Below are positions 45,547 through 54,751 of a stretch of DNA of 64,000 nucleotides, piece after piece. Source of the stretch: Planotetraspora mira. GTDB taxonomy: Bacteria; Actinomycetota; Actinomycetes; Streptosporangiales; Streptosporangiaceae. The stretch's first letter is position 1. The number at the start of each line of letters is the position of its first letter. The translations under genes were made by a program, and so were the position numbers. Location: the NCBI RefSeq assembly GCF_016863275.1, contig NZ_BOOO01000008.1, forward strand, positions 186,001 through 250,000. Direction: 5' to 3'. The notes under the pieces are model-generated. The model was not told the DNA's origin, did not search any database, and saw only the letters and a program-made list of their open reading frames with translations.

Positions 45547-46236
45547 TCACAACTCGGTGCTGCGCGGCGGGGTCGGGGTCCCGTGGATCAGTTCGGAATG
45601 GGCCGCGAAGGCCTGGGCGGCCAACGGCCCGATGACCGAGCGGGCCTCCGGCGGCATGTTGGAGATGGCGAGTTCGACGATCTCGGGATCGCCTTCGTAC
45701 ATCAACATGCCGAAGCCGAGGGGCAGGCTCTCCGGGTCGACGTCCGCCGCTCCCGCCTGGACCATCCGATTCCACTCGGTGATGGTGATGTGCTTCTCCA
45801 TGAGCGGGACCACGTGCTCCTCCTCCACCCCCAGGTGCTCCTTGAGCAGCGGGAGGAACCGGTCGAGGACGTCGGCCAGAGCCTCGCGGGGCTCGGGGCC
45901 CGCACTGCCGCGCCAGGCGGCGATCGCCTCGTCGATCTCGGCCGCCGTCCTGGCGACCTCCTCGTGCTGACTCTCCATCAGGCGGACGACGGGAGCCAGA
46001 TCCTCGGGGACACGCTCCAGCAGCAGGGGCCAGACGTGCTCGTCCTCGCTGTGGTGGTGATGGTGGAGGACGGTCGCCACGCCCTCGATGTGGCCGGCGA
46101 CGATCCGCGCCCGTTCGTGGTCGCCGGCCGCGACCGCGCGGACCAGACCCGGCATGAGCGCGAACTCACGCCGGAACATGTTGTGCAGCATGTACATTTC
46201 GCGGCCGTCGAAGTGCGACGCGGCGGCAATCGTCAT
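45547..46236 (-). CDS. hemerythrin HHE-domain protein
   Basis: 229 residues from ATG at 46236 with CTGGAG seven bases upstream. Ligands of a di-iron hemerythrin: H18 region (MLHNMFRREF), VLHHHHHSEDEHVWPLL, MESQHEEV, and LKEHLGVEEEHVVPLMEKH. Binds O2, NO or iron; relatives act in nitrosative-stress or redox signalling. The C-terminal 60 residues are a second helical piece. It lies just upstream of the collapsed kdp locus's end on the same strand but is 355 bases away. Confidence 0.93.
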   Translation of the reverse strand: MTIAAASHFDGREMYMLHNMFRREFALMPGLVRAVAAGDHERARIVAGHIEGVATVLHHHHHSEDEHVWPLLLERVPEDLAPVVRLMESQHEEVARTAAEIDEAIAAWRGSAGPEPREALADVLDRFLPLLKEHLGVEEEHVVPLMEKHITITEWNRMVQAGAADVDPESLPLGFGMLMYEGDPEIVELAISNMPPEARSVIGPLAAQAFAAHSELIHGTPTPPRSTEL

Positions 46237-46591
46237 AGCGCTCTCCAGATTAATCTTCGGTTCAGGAAACGAGGCGACGTCAACGAGCCCAAGACGATTG
46301 ACATCGCTCGTGTGATGTTAATTCCTGACTTGCTGAAGATTTGGGAGTGATGCGCTATGTGGCCAGTCTTCCGCGGTAATCGGACAGACCTCACGGCGTG
46401 GATGATCTCCCTGGTCAGGCCTGGTTCATGCGGCCGGGGCACACCTCTCCGGATTCGGGGACTCGGCCCGACGTAGCCGCTCCCCCGAAAATCACCTTCG
46501 CCGGTCCGGCCGAATCAGTCCGAACGAAATCGGAGTCGAATTCCGCTCCAATTCCACTCGAATTCAGAAGGAAGCGTTTTCACCACTCCGA
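46237..46591. other. intergenic region, AT-richer, no gene seen
   Basis: 355 bases between kdpE and the hemerythrin gene. It holds a TTGACA (46298) and a pair of TCGAATTC motifs (about 46533 and 46556) but no coding frame or RNA I recognise. Confidence 0.4.
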
Positions 46592-47256
<665 letters not shown>

Positions 47257-47260
<4 letters not shown>

Positions 47261-47313
47261 GACGACACCTGAACGGAACGCGCCGCCGGCGCTGCGGACA
47301 GAGTAGGGGTCAT
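47257..47313 (-). pseudogene. 18-codon kdpA'-'kdpD deletion scar
   Basis: ATG at 47313 has an excellent ribosome site (GGGGGAGG), starts MTPTLSAAP like many KdpA proteins, lies 55 bases after kdpF where kdpA belongs, and ends VQVSS with a TGA overlapping the kdpE start, where kdpD should end. The simplest reading is an in-frame or near-frame deletion joining the first codons of kdpA to the last of kdpD. An independent leader peptide is the alternative. Confidence 0.6.
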
Positions 47314-47368
47314 GGCGAGACCTCCCCCTGGCGTGTCATCGGGCACGAGCGTGCCGCCCGTCGCCCCA

Positions 47369-47458
47369 TCAGAACCACTCCGCCTTGAAGAGCGCGATGC
47401 CCACATAGATGAACACCGCGACGGACACAGTGAGTAACAGAACGTTGACGACGCTCAT
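47369..47458 (-). CDS. kdpF: KdpF small membrane subunit
   Basis: 29 residues, one helix: starts MSVVNVLLLTVSVAVFIYVG and ends ALFKAEWF, the KdpF pattern. In an intact operon it stabilises the KdpABC potassium ATPase. Here the ATPase genes are missing. Its start overlaps the preceding small gene as ATGA. Confidence 0.85.
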   Translation of the reverse strand: MSVVNVLLLTVSVAVFIYVGIALFKAEWF

Positions 47459-47538
47459 ACGCGATCGAGCCCCTTGATCAGGCCCAGCATCGCGAGCGTG
47501 AACCCAACGATTCCCAGCACAACCAGCACGTCAGCCAC
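47455..47538 (-). CDS. 27-residue membrane peptide upstream of kdpF
   Basis: GTG at 47538; one helix (LVVLGIVGFTLAMLGLIKG) ending LDRV. Actinobacterial kdp operons often begin with such a small hydrophobic frame before kdpF. The start is uncertain since no ribosome site is seen. Confidence 0.6.
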   Translation of the reverse strand: MADVLVVLGIVGFTLAMLGLIKGLDRV

Positions 47539-47723
47539 GAAGACAGTGTCGGCACCAGGCCGGTGGAGGCGAGGTGAAGCCCCGGCCCATCCCAGTAGAG
47601 AATCGGTGAACGGCAGGAGCCGTCCGGCGCCCACCGCCGCCCTGCTCGGTCAGCGAGAGGGCAGGCGACGCCGCCCGCTGCGGCGGGGCGGCCTCGATGG
47701 ATCAAGCGGCCATCGGCAGGACG

Positions 47724-48644
47724 CTAGAACCCCAGACCGAGCAGCACCGTGTGGGCGTTCTCCAGGCGGTGGACATGTTTCCCGAGCTTCGCCACGGAGG
47801 ACACCTTCTCCGTCTTGAGAACCTCGACGAGGTGGCGTGCCAGCCAGTCACCATCCACGTCGCCAGGACCGCCCGCGTCGAACGTCCACGACCGCCGGGT
47901 CCGTTCGACCCGCTGCGACCAGCCCAGTCCCTCGCCCGGCGAGAAGTAATTGAACCAGCCCTCGACGGTCAGCCGTTCGGCGGAACGGATGGCAATGATC
48001 TCGCGGCTTCCCCCGAACGCGGTGACGCCCACGTTCCTGCCGATCGCGTACGTCTCGGCGGGCAGCGTGCGGAGGAACGCCGACAGCAAAGCCGGCAGTG
48101 CCGTCCACCGGGGTACCCGCCACCCGCCCGGCGTGCTGAGCCCCTCATTGGCGGCGTCCAGATACTCGATGACGAAACCGCCCGGCAGTTGCGACGGCTC
48201 CCCCCACTCGAAGGCGGCCTGCCGCCATTCCTCATACGGCTCCGTCGGCTGCAGGGAAAGCTCCGCGCCGGTCTCGGCGGCGCGCAATTCGAGCGATTCG
48301 GCGCCGGGCCGCCGCCAGCGCAGGAAAGGGGCTCCCCAGTCCGGCGACCGCTCGTACCAGGGGCCTATCGGGCCATGACTGCCGACGCTGTCGGCGGCGC
48401 CGATCGCCTCCTCCACCGCCCCGGCATGCCGCCGGAAAGCAGCGGCCGGTTCTCCGTCCAAGGAAATGGGGACGACGAGACCGCGATACTCCCGGTCGCC
48501 CGCGTACCGCCGCTCATGCTCCTGCACCGGGACCAACCGGCCACGCCCCTCAGCCAGCGGACGCAGCACCTCACCGGACCAGTCGCCGGGGTCCACCTCG
48601 CGCCACAACCACCGGGCGATGTCGGCGATGTCGTCCTTCCCCAT
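47724..48644 (-). CDS. hypothetical protein
   Basis: 306 residues, not recognised. Soluble, Trp-rich and acidic; motifs such as IADIARWLWREVDPGDW, GPWYERSPDWGAPFLRWRR and WFNYFSPGEGLGWSQRVERT. Good actinobacterial codon pattern. It is divergent from the TPP-riboswitch/tenA unit, but nothing links them. Confidence 0.8.
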   Translation of the reverse strand: MGKDDIADIARWLWREVDPGDWSGEVLRPLAEGRGRLVPVQEHERRYAGDREYRGLVVPISLDGEPAAAFRRHAGAVEEAIGAADSVGSHGPIGPWYERSPDWGAPFLRWRRPGAESLELRAAETGAELSLQPTEPYEEWRQAAFEWGEPSQLPGGFVIEYLDAANEGLSTPGGWRVPRWTALPALLSAFLRTLPAETYAIGRNVGVTAFGGSREIIAIRSAERLTVEGWFNYFSPGEGLGWSQRVERTRRSWTFDAGGPGDVDGDWLARHLVEVLKTEKVSSVAKLGKHVHRLENAHTVLLGLGF

Positions 48645-48707
48645 ATACGCGATCTTAGGGCGGAGAAGTTGCGGTAACGGGGGTTCCGTGCGTTAGCCTC
48701 GACCACG

Positions 48708-48800
48708 ACACCGCGGGAGCCCGGCGCACCGGGCTGAGAGTGTGGCTGGCGCGGCCACAGACCGCTCGAACCTGACCGGGTCATGCCGGCGTAGGGAGTT
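48708..48800 (+). ncRNA. TPP riboswitch (THI element)
   Basis: Matches the conserved core: GCGGGAGCCC, then GGGCTGAGAG (pyrimidine-sensing helix), and CTCGAACCTGACCGGGTCATGCCGGCGTAGGGAG (in parts; pyrophosphate-sensing helix). It ends about 12 bases before the tenA start, so it probably masks the ribosome site (in GTAGGGAG) when TPP binds. Confidence 0.95.
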
Positions 48801-48811
48801 GGTCCGAAACT

Positions 48812-49507
48812 ATGTCCGAGTCGACCTTTCCGCAAGCGACCCAACGGACCTTCAGCGAAGAGCTGTGGGATGCGATCGTCCCGATCTACCAGGCGATCCT
48901 CGACCATCCGTTCATCACGGGCCTGGTCGACGGCACCTTGCCGCACGACTCCTTCCGGCACTTCGTGGTGCAGGACTCGCACTACCTGCGCGACTACGCC
49001 CGGGCCCTGGCGCTGTGCGCGGCCAAAGCGCCGACCGAGGACGACGTACGAGCCTTCGCCGGCGACGCCGCGGGAGCGATCGCCGCCGAGCAGGACATGC
49101 ACGGAGCGTTCATGGCCGATCTCGGCGGCTCCGCCGAGCAGGCCGCGACGCTGCCCGTGGGGCCGACCACTCGGGCGTACACCAGCTACCTGCTCGCGAC
49201 CGTGCACGGCGGATCGTTCCTTGACGGCCTCGCTGCGGTGTTGCCCTGCTACTGGATCTACGCCCGTGTCGGCGAGGCACTGCTCGAACGCTCGTCACCC
49301 GACCCGCTCTACCGCCGCTGGATCGCCACCTACGGGGACGAGGCGTTCCAGAGCGTGGTCCGCCGGGTCGTCGCCCTGGCCGACCGCGTCGGGGACGAGG
49401 CGACCGTCGCTCAACGCTCCCGCGCCCGCGAGCACTTCATCACCACGTCTCGCTACGAATGGATGTTCTGGGACGCCGCCTGGCGACGCGAGTCCTGGCC
49501 GATCTGA
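48812..49507 (+). CDS. tenA: TenA-family aminopyrimidine aminohydrolase (thiaminase II)
   Basis: 231 residues. Active-site pattern: D55 in VVQDSHYLRDYARAL, C146 in VLPCYWIYARVGE, E216 in RYEWMFWDAAWRRE. Hydrolyses aminopyrimidine salvage intermediates from degraded thiamine to HMP. A TPP riboswitch stands directly before it, confirming a thiamine role. No other thi genes are nearby. Confidence 0.95.
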   Translation: MSESTFPQATQRTFSEELWDAIVPIYQAILDHPFITGLVDGTLPHDSFRHFVVQDSHYLRDYARALALCAAKAPTEDDVRAFAGDAAGAIAAEQDMHGAFMADLGGSAEQAATLPVGPTTRAYTSYLLATVHGGSFLDGLAAVLPCYWIYARVGEALLERSSPDPLYRRWIATYGDEAFQSVVRRVVALADRVGDEATVAQRSRAREHFITTSRYEWMFWDAAWRRESWPI

Positions 49508-49569
49508 CGCCTGATGGAAGTGGCCGGCCCGCCTCCTGGCAGGCCTTCGTCTCGACCGGGCAGTGACTC

Positions 49570-50574
49570 TTATTTCGCGAAATACGACTTAACTGCCGAC
49601 ACGAACATATCGATGTCCGCCCGGTTGACGTCCATGTGCGTGACGAAGCGCGTGCCGTACAGGATCTGCGTGAGAATGCCGCGCTCGTGCAGCGATGCTT
49701 CGAGCGCCGCGCAATGCTCCTGCGGGAACTGGACGAACACCATGTTGGTCGCGTGCGATCGCACGCGGACCTCGTCGATTTCCGCGAGCCCGCGCGCGAG
49801 ATGCTCGGCGTTCTCGTGGTCTTCCGCGAGACGATCGACATTGTGTTCGAGCGCGTACAAGCACGCCGCCGCGAGCACGCCCGACTGCCGCATGCCCCCG
49901 CCCAGCATCTTGCGCCACCGGCGCGCGCTCTCGACCAAGGCCTGGCTGCCGACCAGCACCGAACCGACAGGTGCCCCCAACCCCTTCGAGAAGCAGATCG
50001 AGACCGAATCGAACGGCGCGCACAGCGCGGCGATCGATTGACCCGACGCGACGGCCGCATTGCAAACGCGCGCGCCGTCGAGATGCGTCGCGAGACCGCG
50101 GCTCTTCGCCAGCGCGGCCGCTTCGGTGACATACCCGGCCGGCAGCACCTTCCCGCCGATCGTGTTCTCGAGCGCGAGCAAACGCGTTCGTGCGAAGTGA
50201 TCGTCGATCGGCTTGATCGCCGCGGCGATCTCGTCGAGCGGCAGGGAACCGTCCGCGGCGTTCTCGATGGGCTGCGGCTGAATGCTGCCGAGCACGGCCG
50301 CGCCGCCGCCTTCATTCCTGTACGTGTGCGCCAGTTGGCCGACGATGTATTCGTCACCGCGGCCGCAATGCGCCATCAACGCGGCGAGGTTGCTCTGCGT
50401 GCCGCTCGGAAAGAACAGACCCGCTTCCTTGCCGGCACGCTCCGCGACGGTCGCTTGCAGGCGCAGGACGGTCGGGTCGTCGCCCCAGACGTCGTCACCG
50501 ACTTCGGCCGCCACCATCGACGCCAGCATCGCCTGACTCGGACGGGTAACAGTGTCGCTGCGCAAGTCGATCAC
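49570..50574 (-). CDS. ltaE: low-specificity L-threonine aldolase
   Basis: 334 residues. PLP-enzyme motifs: IDLRSDTVTRPSQAM, DDVWGDDPTV, FFPSGTQSNLAAL, HLDGARVCNAAV, and the PLP lysine in CFSKGLGAPVGS. Splits threonine to glycine and acetaldehyde. The protein and its codon choices (frequent TCG, GCG and CGC, more AT at third positions than neighbours) look proteobacterial, especially Burkholderiales-like. It stands alone with no link to tenA or the DinB gene. Confidence 0.95.
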   Translation of the reverse strand: MIDLRSDTVTRPSQAMLASMVAAEVGDDVWGDDPTVLRLQATVAERAGKEAGLFFPSGTQSNLAALMAHCGRGDEYIVGQLAHTYRNEGGGAAVLGSIQPQPIENAADGSLPLDEIAAAIKPIDDHFARTRLLALENTIGGKVLPAGYVTEAAALAKSRGLATHLDGARVCNAAVASGQSIAALCAPFDSVSICFSKGLGAPVGSVLVGSQALVESARRWRKMLGGGMRQSGVLAAACLYALEHNVDRLAEDHENAEHLARGLAEIDEVRVRSHATNMVFVQFPQEHCAALEASLHERGILTQILYGTRFVTHMDVNRADIDMFVSAVKSYFAK

Positions 50575-50855
50575 GTCAGGGCCTTCCTGTGGATGACATC
50601 AACGGCCCACAGCCGCTCGAAGCGCTCGTGCGGGCCAGACGACGGGTCACAGGAGTGTAGTGCGATCCGAAAATACGCCTTTGAGCGGGTCAAACCTGGT
50701 CACGTATCGACGGATGGTGTCTTCTTGCCCTGGATGACCAGGCCGGCGCGCCATGGCTGGGTCGTTCGGTGGTCTCGGGAGCGCGAGGCGGAGCCGGCGC
50801 AGCGAATCCTCGGCCGTGGCCAGACGGTACTTCACCGGTGAGAGGATCGTGAGCC

Positions 50856-51359
50856 GTGACCGACAACCGCGTTCCCCCTCCCTTCATCGGCGACGAGCGC
50901 ACCATGCTGAACAACTGGCTCGACTGGCACCGCGAGACCCTGACCGTCAAATGCGCGGGGCTCTCGGAGGAGCAACTCCGCGAACGCTCCGCGCCGCCGT
51001 CGACCATGTCGCTGCTCGGGCTGGTCCGCCACATGGCACACGTGGAGCGCGCCTGGTTCCGCCGCGTGCTGAACGACGAGGACGTCCCCCTCCTTTACAA
51101 GACCGACGACCCCGACGCCGAATTCAACGACGTGGACACCGCCTCCGCCGAGGAGGCTTTCGCCACCTGGCGGGCCGAGGTCGAGCACGCCCGCAAGCTC
51201 TCGGCCGAGGTGCCGCTGGACGCCATCGGAAAGCAGCAGCGCCATGGGCAGGACTGCTCCCACCGCTGGATCCTCGTCCACATGATCGAGGAGTACGCCC
51301 GGCACAACGGCCACGCCGACCTGCTGCGCGAGCGGATCGACGGCGTCACCGGCGAATAG
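50856..51359 (+). CDS. DinB-family protein (DUF664)
   Basis: 167 residues from GTG at 50856 with GAGAGG upstream. Four-helix DinB fold: LNNWLDWHRETLTVKCAGLSEEQLRER, LGLVRHMAHVERAWFRRVL, and IEEYARHNGHADLLRERI. The three His expected of the metal site fit RHMAHVE and RHNGHADLL. Probably a metal-dependent thiol transferase relative; substrate unknown. Confidence 0.9.
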   Translation: MTDNRVPPPFIGDERTMLNNWLDWHRETLTVKCAGLSEEQLRERSAPPSTMSLLGLVRHMAHVERAWFRRVLNDEDVPLLYKTDDPDAEFNDVDTASAEEAFATWRAEVEHARKLSAEVPLDAIGKQQRHGQDCSHRWILVHMIEEYARHNGHADLLRERIDGVTGE

Positions 51360-51732
51360 TCCGATCCCACCACCGTGATCACGCACAGGTCCAATGAGCA
51401 GGGCCCGCTCCGCGGCAACACACCGCCCCATGACTGCCGCACGCAGCTCCACCAAAGCGCCATCGAGCCACCGATCACCATGCCGTTCGACTCAAGGGCA
51501 GAAGCGCGGCAGACCAGAACGACACGCCATCCAGTACGGCGAGCATGTGGGGATGATTAGGACATCAGGTAACCGTTTCAGCGTGGGACATGCCCGGGAT
51601 GATCAAGTGACGCGTGTGCACCATCCGAAACGTCCAAGCAGGTCAGACAGCCTGACAAGCCAAGACGGACAGCGCTCTCCTACAGCGGACGCGCAGGCTT
51701 GACCAAGATCGGCTCCGGGGGCCGGATCCTGG
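51360..51732. other. gene-poor region with repeat copy A
   Basis: 373 bases. At 51375 a lone relative of the 53-bp repeat (CGTGATCACGCACAGGT). From 51585 a copy of the tRNA-like repeat. No coding frame is convincing. Confidence 0.5.
51585..51707 (+). repeat. tRNA-like direct repeat, copy A
   Basis: Two blocks match copy B (55708-55830) at identical spacing: GGGACATGCCCGGGATGATCA (19 of 21) and, 74 bases further, AGCGCTCTCCTACAGCGGACGC (20 of 22). The second resembles a tRNA anticodon arm with CTCCTAA-like loop; middle sequence is diverged. Confidence 0.6.
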
Positions 51733-52323
51733 TCACTTAGCGACTGCCGTGTACTCGGCGAGTACGGCTAGGACTGCGCGGCGCATGAGCTTCTCCGCAT
51801 CGTTGAGCACGCTCGGCATGGAGTTCGTCGCCGAGCCGTCCAGCAGGCGAAATTGCGAGTAGGGCCGGTCGTCGCCGTGCATCTCGGCGTTGCGCGCTTG
51901 GTACACCGTCCTCATAAACGTTTGGATTTGAAGAGCGTCAGCCTTCAGTTCTGGGTCACCGGCCAGTAGAGCAGCCGCAGCCGCAGCGATCTTGTCCCCT
52001 TTGGTGCCTTGCGGCAGGTTCGCGCGCTTGATGAAAAGAGCTTCCGCGGACATCATCAGGTCGATCAGGCGGTCGGCGTCGACACGGCGTGATCCGGCAA
52101 ATACGAGCCGTCGAATGGCCATCTGAAGCGAGCGGTCGGCCTGCACATCGGGCAGGCTCAGCGCCGCATAGGTGGCGCGGAAGATATCCAGTGCATCAGT
52201 CAGCAAGTAGGTCACTCGATCGTTGTCCGCGCCCTCAAAGGCGCTCAACATCGCCGATACGCCTTGGACGCTTGGGAACTCGTCATCTGCTTGGGCGAAC
52301 ATACTGCGCATCAAGCACATTTG
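51733..52323 (-). pseudogene. Apea-like HEPN protein, 5' truncated
   Basis: The C-terminal about 190 residues survive ([14 protein letters not shown]... to EYTAVAK). Middle [14 protein letters not shown]-like region and the HEPN signature RNAEMHGD (R-x4-H) suggest an RNase of the kind found in abortive-infection systems. The 5' end is interrupted by an RNase HI fragment on the other strand; codons before about 52310 belong to it. Confidence 0.65.
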
Positions 52324-52324
52324 G

Positions 52325-52511
52325 GGTGGAGAGCCCGAGCAGACGACCAATAACCGCATGGAGCTTCTGGCTGCCTGTCGAGCACTGGAAAGCCTCACCA
52401 AACCGGCAACGGTACGCCTGCACACCGACAGCCAGTACGTACGTCAAGGCATCACCGAATGGGTGCCGCGCTGGCACCTCAATGGCTGGACAACAGCCGC
52501 AAGAACGCCGT
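52325..52511 (+). pseudogene. RNase HI internal fragment
   Basis: Frame [51 protein letters not shown] is the middle third of rnhA. It includes the Glu and Asp of the active site (RMEL, HTDSQY) but neither end. The sequence looks proteobacterial. It abuts the HEPN fragment at one side and a VRR-NUC fragment at the other. Confidence 0.8.
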
Positions 52512-52712
52512 CCAGCCAGTCCTCCGGCCGCCACACCGCGACGTCCATCCCAACCGCGGTGAGCGCCGCCATGCACGCGGCCTGCGCCGCCGAGATGACA
52601 CCACGCGATCCAGCTCACGGAACATGATGCGCTTCTTGCCCACGTGGACCAGGACAAGGTCGGGGAACCCCGGCGGGGAGTGCTTGCTGCTCCACCAGCA
52701 CCACACCTGCTG
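52505..52712 (-). pseudogene. VRR-NUC phage nuclease, truncated and frameshifted
   Basis: Minus-strand frame 1 gives [22 protein letters not shown]; one frame on gives [21 protein letters not shown] and [13 protein letters not shown]. Joined they are a VRR-NUC domain with a small frameshift near 52605. The N-terminal 20-30 residues are missing where the XRE gene ends. Confidence 0.75.
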
Positions 52713-52730
52713 ACGTTCCCCGCGATGGGC

Positions 52731-53558
52731 TTAAGGGATCAGGGAGTCCAGCAGTCGCAGGCGCTGCGCAGAATCGGAGCCGTGTGCGGCGCCGAGGAAG
52801 ATGATGCGTTGCCCGGAGTTCTCCCCCAGTCCCAAGGTTTCCTCGTTCAGAGTCAGGCGGCCGACCATGGGGTGGTCGAGCTCGTACACTCCGTTCGTGC
52901 ACTGACTGACTGGGTGGACAGCCCAGAATCGGGCGAACTCCGAACTCTTGATACTCAGCTCGCCGATCAATTCCGCGAGCTGAGTATCGTCGGACAGATC
53001 ACCGGTGGCCATCCGCAGGTAGGCGGCCACATTACGGACCTGGTCGGCCCAGTTGACCATGAGGTCGCGCATCGCCGGTTCGAGGACCACCTGTTTGGCC
53101 AGATTAGGCCGCTGCCCCTGAGTGAGGCCGAAGAGCGCATAGCCGAGCCGGTTCGCGCCGAGCAGGTCCATGTATCGTCCGACGATCAATGCCGCCTGCT
53201 CGCTGTTGCTCTCGACCAGTGCGAGCAGTGAGTCGCGGATCTTTTCGGGCCCGGGGTCCCGTTGGGCGCGCTGCCCGGGCCAGGCCAGGCGCAGCAGGTG
53301 AAGTCGCTCGTTGTCGTCGAGACGCAGCGCGTTGGCGATCGCTTCCACTACCGATTCGGACATTTGGTGGCTTTCCCCCTGCTCGATGCGGGCGTAGTAG
53401 TTCACACTCACGCCCGCGAGCAAAGCCACCTCCTCGCGCCGCAGCCCCGGAACCCGCCGAACCGTCCCGTATATCGGAACGCCCGACTCGGCGGGGGCCA
53501 GCGCCGCCCGCCGCGACCGCAGGAAGTCCCCGAGTTCCGTGTTCCGCTGCTCGCTCAC
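52731..53558 (-). CDS. XRE-family regulator with MmyB-like ligand domain
   Basis: 275 residues from GTG at 53558 with GGGGGC upstream. Hallmarks PGLRREEVALLAGVS and YYARIEQGESHQMS; MmyB part AALIVGRYMDLLGAN, FARFWAVHPV and HPMVGRLTLNEETL. Divergent from an SDR gene, its probable target. Together they form an intact cassette inside decayed phage genes. Confidence 0.93.
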   Translation of the reverse strand: MSEQRNTELGDFLRSRRAALAPAESGVPIYGTVRRVPGLRREEVALLAGVSVNYYARIEQGESHQMSESVVEAIANALRLDDNERLHLLRLAWPGQRAQRDPGPEKIRDSLLALVESNSEQAALIVGRYMDLLGANRLGYALFGLTQGQRPNLAKQVVLEPAMRDLMVNWADQVRNVAAYLRMATGDLSDDTQLAELIGELSIKSSEFARFWAVHPVSQCTNGVYELDHPMVGRLTLNEETLGLGENSGQRIIFLGAAHGSDSAQRLRLLDSLIP

Positions 53559-53798
53559 GCCCCCATCCTGCTCCTGCACCCCCGGGACAACCAACCCACG
53601 CCATGGGTACCCACAACGTGGTGAGGCGCCGCACCCACCCGCCGGGCCAGTCTCGTAGGCATGACCAAGCAGCCCACCTGTGTCACGTGGACCGTCGCCC
53701 GGGAGATCGTCGCCGGGCTGCGGATGCCGGGGTAGCACACGTGTTGGCGCGCCGGCAGCAGTCCCACCGAACTGCGGTAAATGATTGTGAGGACACCC

Positions 53799-54554
53799 AT
53801 GCATCGGAAGCTCACAGGCCAAGTCGCCCTGGTGACGGGCGGATCGCGCGGAATGGGGGCAGCCATTGCCGTCAGGCTCGCGGCTGATGGAGCCGACGTG
53901 GCGTTCAGTTATGCCGCCGACCCCGAGAAGGGCAAGAAGACCCTCGCGGCCATCGAAGCGACCGGCCGTCGCGGATTGGCTGTCAAGGCCGACCAGGCCG
54001 ACCCCAGCCGAGCACAGCAACTTGTCCGCCAGGTCGCCGATCACTTCGGTCGACTCGACATCCTTGTCAACAATGCGGGGGTGCATGTCACGGGAACTGT
54101 CGACGCGCCGGATCGCGACCAGAGCGCCTTCGACCGCCAGCTGGCCATCAACCTTCAAGCAGTTGTCAGTACGGTGGTCGCTGCGGCGCCCCTCCTGCCG
54201 GAGGGAGGGCGGATCGTGTCTATCGCCTCCAATGGATCCGCCACCACCAGCGCGCCCTTCCCCGGTATCTCCGACTACATCGCGACGAAGGCTGCGGTCG
54301 TCGCCTACACCAAGGGCTGGGCGCGCGATCTCGCCCCACGCGGCATCACCGTCAACGCGATTCAGCCCGGCGCGATAGATACCGATATGAACCCGGCTGA
54401 TGCGGAAGATGCCTCGTTCGTCACCTCACGCACCCCGATAGGGCGGTTCGGGCGCCCCGAGGAGATCGCGGCCGCCGTCTCCTTCCTCGTCGGGCCGGAG
54501 GCTGCATTCATCACCGGAGCCAGCCTTCCGGTCGACGGCGGTTTCAGCTGCTGA
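53799..54554 (+). CDS. SDR-family oxidoreductase
   Basis: 251 residues from ATG at 53799, with GAGG seven bases upstream; ATG at 53781 is less likely. TGGSRGMG (about 12-19), NNAG, SIASNGS with the catalytic Ser, and YIATKAA. C-terminal GPEAAFITGASLPVDGGFSC is the FabG-like finish. Probable target of the divergent MmyB-type regulator. The 240-base spacer holds a GGGTACCC palindrome near 53605 and a 24-codon frame (53661-53735) without a ribosome site. Confidence 0.94.
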   Translation: MHRKLTGQVALVTGGSRGMGAAIAVRLAADGADVAFSYAADPEKGKKTLAAIEATGRRGLAVKADQADPSRAQQLVRQVADHFGRLDILVNNAGVHVTGTVDAPDRDQSAFDRQLAINLQAVVSTVVAAAPLLPEGGRIVSIASNGSATTSAPFPGISDYIATKAAVVAYTKGWARDLAPRGITVNAIQPGAIDTDMNPADAEDASFVTSRTPIGRFGRPEEIAAAVSFLVGPEAAFITGASLPVDGGFSC

Positions 54555-54751
54555 CCCTCAAGGTCATGAGGGAGGTCGGCCGGGGCCGCGGTCAGCAGGG
54601 CCCCGTGCACGGCGCCGTCCTTGTCCCACCGCTCACCCGAGTGGATCGCGAGCACCCCGCGGTAGTCCGTGATCCATGACCGGTTCTCGATGCGCTTGCC
54701 GCGGCGGGCGATGCTCCACGACCAAGGCGGCCTCACGGTGATCGCCTTCAC
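54555..54751 (-). pseudogene. ASCH-domain protein, 3' truncated
   Basis: Starts GTG at 54751, overlapping the DUF5131 stop as GTGA. KAITVRPPWSWSIARRGKR, IENRSW and YRGVLAIHSGERWD are an ASCH N-terminus. Coding sense ends at the antisense of the SDR stop, so the 3' part was lost when the XRE/SDR cassette arrived. Confidence 0.75.

Noticed and set aside
47539-47723. c-di-AMP (ydaO) riboswitch before the kdp remnant
   Set aside because: The leader contains GC hairpins but I could not match the conserved ydaO core sequences.
50575-50855. gene between ltaE and the DinB gene
   Set aside because: Short frames on both strands lack ribosome sites and known motifs.
53661-53735. 24-codon plus-strand frame between the XRE and SDR genes
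   Set aside because: No ribosome site and no recognised similarity; could be the scrap of an older gene.
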